Source of the DNA: JADGAU01 sp045047105
Lineage (GTDB): Bacteria > Pseudomonadota > Gammaproteobacteria > GRL18
Assembly: GCA_045047105.1 (NCBI GenBank)
Contig: JASFYQ010000056.1
Location: 1-17,767 of the forward strand
Length of the DNA: 17,767 nucleotides
Direction: 5' to 3'
The notes below the pieces were generated by a model. That model did no database searches, had not been told where the DNA came from, and worked only from the letters and a program-made list of their open reading frames with translations. Shown piece by piece: positions 14,937-17,767 of this stretch. Position 1 is the first letter of the stretch, and every line of letters starts with the position of its first letter. The translations under genes and the position numbers were made by a program.

Positions 14937-16247
14937 TTGAGTAATATACCAACAGAAGTGCTATTTTCTATACTTGGCATTCTTATCGTGGTTTCCGCTT
15001 TTTTTTCTGGTTCCGAAACTGCATTAATGAGTTTAAACCGTTACAAATTAAAGCATCTAAAAAAATCTGGGCATAAAGGAGCAGTTCTTGCTGATTGGCT
15101 ATTACAAAGGCCAGATAAACTCATCGGTTTAATCTTAATTTTTAATAACTTTGTTAATATTTTAGCCTCTGCAATTGCAACAATAATTGGCCTGCGATTA
15201 TTTGGTGAAGCAGGAATTGCTATCGCTACAGGAATTCTTACCTTTGTAATACTGGTTTTTGCAGAAGTAACACCTAAAACATTTGCCGTTATTCACCCAG
15301 AAAGGTTAGCTTTTCCTGCCACCTATATTTTAAAACCTCTGCTTACCATTATGTATCCATTGGTATTAGCTATTAATTTTATCAGTAATAACTTACTTAA
15401 GTTAGTAGGCTTAACCAAACCAACTAATAGTAATGCTCTAGATAAGGATGAGCTGCGCAGTATTGTAAATGAAATGGATGATTTGATTCCCCAAAAACAC
15501 CAAAGCATGTTATTAAATATTCTTGATTTAGAAGCTGTCACAGTGGAGGATATTATGATCCCCAGAAATGAGATTATGGCAATAAATATACAAGATGACT
15601 GGCAAACTATAAAATCTCAAATTAGTCATAGCTTACATACTCGTCTTCCTGTTATTGATGGGGATATTGATAAAATACTGGGTATTATTCATATCAAAAA
15701 TACCATGAGCCTTTTCTTCAGTTTTCAACCCGAAGCAAGTGATGGTCAAAGCAGTGATATTAGCCAGAAAGAAAAATTTAAAAAACTCATTAGCGAGACC
15801 TATTTTATTCCAGAAGGAACTTCCCTATATCAACAATTAATTAAGTTTCAGTCAAATAAACGCCGTATTGGAGTTGTAGTAGATGAATATGGTGATATTC
15901 AAGGCATGGTGACTCTAGAAGATGTGTTAGAAGAAATTGTTGGTGAATTTACTACCGATCCTCTAAATAAATTAAGTGATGATATCTATCCCCAAAAAGA
16001 CGGTAGTTATTTAATTGAGGCCAATGCAAATATTAGAGAATTGAACCGTATTATGAGTTGGGATTTACCCACTGATTCAGCAAAAACAATGAATGGACTC
16101 ATTCTGGAATATTTAGAATCTATTCCACAATCAGGTACCAGTATATTAATTAGCAACTACCCAATTGAAATTATTCAAATTAAGAATAATAGTATTAAAA
16201 CGGTAAAAATAAACAAACAGCTTGATATAAACCATGGCAAAGACTAA
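14937..16247 (+). CDS. CNNM/CorB-type transporter with DUF21, CBS pair and CorC domain
   Basis: A 436-residue inner-membrane protein of the hemolysin C/CorC-CorB family, whose members handle Mg2+ efflux or related divalent-cation transport. The DUF21 membrane domain covers about 1-160, with FFSGSETALMSLNRYKL (22-38), DKLIGLILIFNNFVNI and the helix-break FAEVTPKTFAV (108-118). A CBS pair covers about 200-335 (DIMIPRNEI, RLPVIDGDIDKILGIIH, GVVVDEYGDIQGMVTLEDVLEEIVGE). The C-terminal CorC_HlyC domain follows (GSYLIEANANIRELN, MNGLILEYLESIPQ). The start is TTG 14937, with AGGA about 10 nt upstream and no closer ATG. It is 43 nt after the MBL gene and its stop overlaps radA by 14 nt, so translation with radA is coupled. 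Confidence 0.95.
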   Translation: MSNIPTEVLFSILGILIVVSAFFSGSETALMSLNRYKLKHLKKSGHKGAVLADWLLQRPDKLIGLILIFNNFVNILASAIATIIGLRLFGEAGIAIATGILTFVILVFAEVTPKTFAVIHPERLAFPATYILKPLLTIMYPLVLAINFISNNLLKLVGLTKPTNSNALDKDELRSIVNEMDDLIPQKHQSMLLNILDLEAVTVEDIMIPRNEIMAINIQDDWQTIKSQISHSLHTRLPVIDGDIDKILGIIHIKNTMSLFFSFQPEASDGQSSDISQKEKFKKLISETYFIPEGTSLYQQLIKFQSNKRRIGVVVDEYGDIQGMVTLEDVLEEIVGEFTTDPLNKLSDDIYPQKDGSYLIEANANIRELNRIMSWDLPTDSAKTMNGLILEYLESIPQSGTSILISNYPIEIIQIKNNSIKTVKINKQLDINHGKD

Positions 16248-17607
16248 AACAGCTTTTTTATGTACGGACTGTGGAGCTGAATATATAAAATGGCAAGGCC
16301 AGTGTACTGCCTGTAATGAATGGAATACCATAAAAGAGTTTAAACCCAGCAAACTCAAAACTAAAAAAAATATTCAATCTGGCTTTGCAGGGCAAAAGTC
16401 GAGCTTACAGGCACTGAATGAAACCCAGGCATCTAATATCAAACGTTATAAAACACAAATTAGTGAATTTGATCGGGTATTAGGAGGAGGCCTGGTTGCA
16501 GGTTCAGTAGTGTTAATAGGTGGTGATCCCGGAGCGGGAAAAAGTACTATCTTATTACAATGTATTTGTAATATTGCGGCACAGAATATTAAAGTGATTT
16601 ATGTCACGGGTGAAGAATCTCCTGAGCAAGTGGGTGACCGGGCCAAACGCCTGGCTCTAAAAACCAAAAATGTTAATATTTTATCTGAAACCTGTATTGA
16701 TGATATTCTTGCCCTTATTGAGCAACATGCCCCCCAGGTAGTGGTAATTGATTCAATTCAAACTATGTATGTAGATCATATCGATGCCACTCCGGGTGGA
16801 GTAACACAGGTTAAAGAATCGGCTATCCGACTGACTCAATATGCCAAACAACAAGGGGTTACTTTTTTAATTGTGGGTCATGTAACTAAGGACAAAAGCA
16901 TTGCCGGGCCAATGACTCTTAGCCATATTATTGATACCCAAATTTCTCTGTCCTCAACCGAAGATGATAAATTCCGCATTATGCGAACGGCTAAAAATCG
17001 TTTTGGCTCTACCAGTGAAATTGGTTTTTTTCAAATGATGCAACACGGCTTAATTCCTATATCCAACCCATCAGCAATATTTCTAAACCGCAGTAACAAA
17101 CAAAGACCAGGCAGTGTTATTGAAGTAGCCTGGGAAGGTACCCGTCCGCTGCTAGTTGAAGTTCAGGCGCTTACCGTTGAAGGCCAGCAAGGCAACCCCA
17201 GACGTTTATCCGTGGGATATGATTCAGCAAGGCTAGCAATGATATTAGCCGTTTTAATGCGCCACGGCCATATTGACCTGCATTTTAATGTAGATATTTT
17301 TGTTAACGTAGTAGGTGGTATAAAAATACAGGATACCAGTGCCGATTTACCCGTTTTATTAAGTATTATTTCCAGCTTTAAAGACATTACTTTGCCCAGA
17401 GACATGTTAGCCTTTGGTGAAATTGGCCTTAACGGTGAAATTCGTCCAGTTGCAAATGGATTACAGCGGCTGGATGAAGCAGCCAAGCACGGTTTTAAAA
17501 AAGCCATGATCCCCTCATCAAATACGCCAAAATCTCAAAAAACAGGTTTAGAAATTTTTTCTGTTGCAGATATCAATGATGTTTTAGAAGTTTTTTCATC
17601 ATTTTAA
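16234..17607 (+). CDS. radA: DNA repair ATPase/branch-migration helicase RadA (Sms)
   Basis: RadA binds branched DNA and drives branch migration in recombinational repair with RecA. The 457 residues are full length. The four-cysteine zinc finger is CTDCGAEY with CTAC (Cys10, 13, 24, 27). The RecA-like ATPase domain holds Walker A GGDPGAGKST (96-105), Walker B VVVIDSIQT (169-177) and the family motif KNRFG (254-258). The C-terminal Lon-protease-like domain follows (RRLSVGYDSARLAMILAVL, FGEIGLNGEIRPV). One oddity: where RadA usually reads HMVDTVLYFEG, this protein has HIIDTQISLSS (231-241). It starts inside the end of the CNNM gene (14-nt overlap) with no independent Shine-Dalgarno visible. Confidence 0.97.
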   Translation: MAKTKTAFLCTDCGAEYIKWQGQCTACNEWNTIKEFKPSKLKTKKNIQSGFAGQKSSLQALNETQASNIKRYKTQISEFDRVLGGGLVAGSVVLIGGDPGAGKSTILLQCICNIAAQNIKVIYVTGEESPEQVGDRAKRLALKTKNVNILSETCIDDILALIEQHAPQVVVIDSIQTMYVDHIDATPGGVTQVKESAIRLTQYAKQQGVTFLIVGHVTKDKSIAGPMTLSHIIDTQISLSSTEDDKFRIMRTAKNRFGSTSEIGFFQMMQHGLIPISNPSAIFLNRSNKQRPGSVIEVAWEGTRPLLVEVQALTVEGQQGNPRRLSVGYDSARLAMILAVLMRHGHIDLHFNVDIFVNVVGGIKIQDTSADLPVLLSIISSFKDITLPRDMLAFGEIGLNGEIRPVANGLQRLDEAAKHGFKKAMIPSSNTPKSQKTGLEIFSVADINDVLEVFSSF

Positions 17608-17640
17608 GCGATAGTTATGTACAACTAACAATTTAAAAAT

Positions 17641-17680
17641 TACAGCTTTTTATAAAAAATAGTATACAATAGCACCCCGT
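17641..17680 (+). promoter_or_regulatory. Candidate tRNA-Leu promoter with GC-rich discriminator
   Basis: A -10-like TACAAT (17665-17670) lies 10 nt before the mature tRNA, preceded by an A/T-rich run (TTTTTATAAAAAATAG). No good -35 hexamer is seen. The sequence between -10 and the tRNA, AGCACCCCGT, is strikingly GC-rich in this AT-rich window, the discriminator type that makes stable-RNA promoters sensitive to ppGpp. Confidence 0.5.
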
Positions 17681-17767
17681 GCCGAAGTGGCGGAATTGGT
17701 AGACGCGCTAGCTTCAGGTGCTAGTGTCCTTAGGGACGTGGCAGTTCGAGTCTGCTCTTCGGTACCA
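17681..17767 (+). tRNA. tRNA-Leu (anticodon CAG)
   Basis: An 87-nt type II tRNA. The acceptor stem is GCCGAAG (17681-17687) with CTTCGGT before A73, giving a G1-U72 pair as in other bacterial tRNA-Leu. The D-loop has GGAATTGGTAGAC. The anticodon arm is CTAGC-TTCAGGT-GCTAG, which puts CAG at positions 34-36 and reads the CUG leucine codon. The long variable arm (TGTCCTTAGGGACG) is typical of Leu, the T-loop is TTCGAGT, and CCA is encoded (17765-17767). The sequence ends exactly at the window edge. Confidence 0.98.

Noticed and set aside
17163..17507. 114-codon minus-strand frame inside radA
   Set aside because: Antisense shadow of the conserved RadA C-terminal domain, with no start signal or family resemblance.

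Overview
The window is AT-rich, tightly packed bacterial chromosome. The gene content points to a gammaproteobacterium: asd lies directly upstream of fimV, crcB lies beside serS, there is a type IV pilus/twitching hub protein, and a PilZ protein is present. There are no IS elements, phage genes, CRISPR arrays or rRNA. No species can be named from the sequence. The low GC content and long acidic, low-complexity proteins would suit an AT-rich marine or symbiotic gammaproteobacterium, but that is an impression only.

Layout. (1) 1-4386, minus strand: asd (aspartate-semialdehyde dehydrogenase), then a very large FimV-like protein whose C-terminus runs off the left edge. A strong inverted repeat lies between them. 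(2) 4387-5074: a long gene-poor gap holding a possible degenerate PII-like reading frame and the infA promoter. (3) 5075-5293, plus strand: infA. (4) 5309-9386, minus strand, transcribed in the order pncC, crcB, DUF190, serS, AGCS symporter: a probable cluster joining NMN deamidation, fluoride export with its PII-like partner, seryl-tRNA synthetase and sodium/alanine symport. (5) 9492-10912: an unrecognised hydrophilic protein (plus), convergent with a stand-alone PilZ protein, a 91-residue unknown and yggU (all minus). yggU and the unknown overlap by ATGA. (6) 11154-17607, plus strand: a DUF2892 membrane protein, a membrane-anchored protein with a Met/His then Gln/Asn/Tyr/Pro-rich tail, a small secreted peptide, a 736-residue metallo-beta-lactamase plus cyclic-nucleotide-binding-like fusion, a CNNM/CorB-type CBS transporter and radA. 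(7) 17681-17767: tRNA-Leu(CAG), ending exactly at the right edge.

Most genes are housekeeping. The accessory part is 11154-14893, where four poorly characterised genes lie in a row: a small membrane protein, an anchored low-complexity protein, a secreted peptide and a large sensor-enzyme-like protein. This is the best candidate for an undescribed functional unit, although a hairpin splits it and no function is demonstrated. FimV also carries two kinds of internal repeat (a perfect 33-bp tandem duplication beside the membrane and a 78-bp acidic repeat) that look recently expanded.
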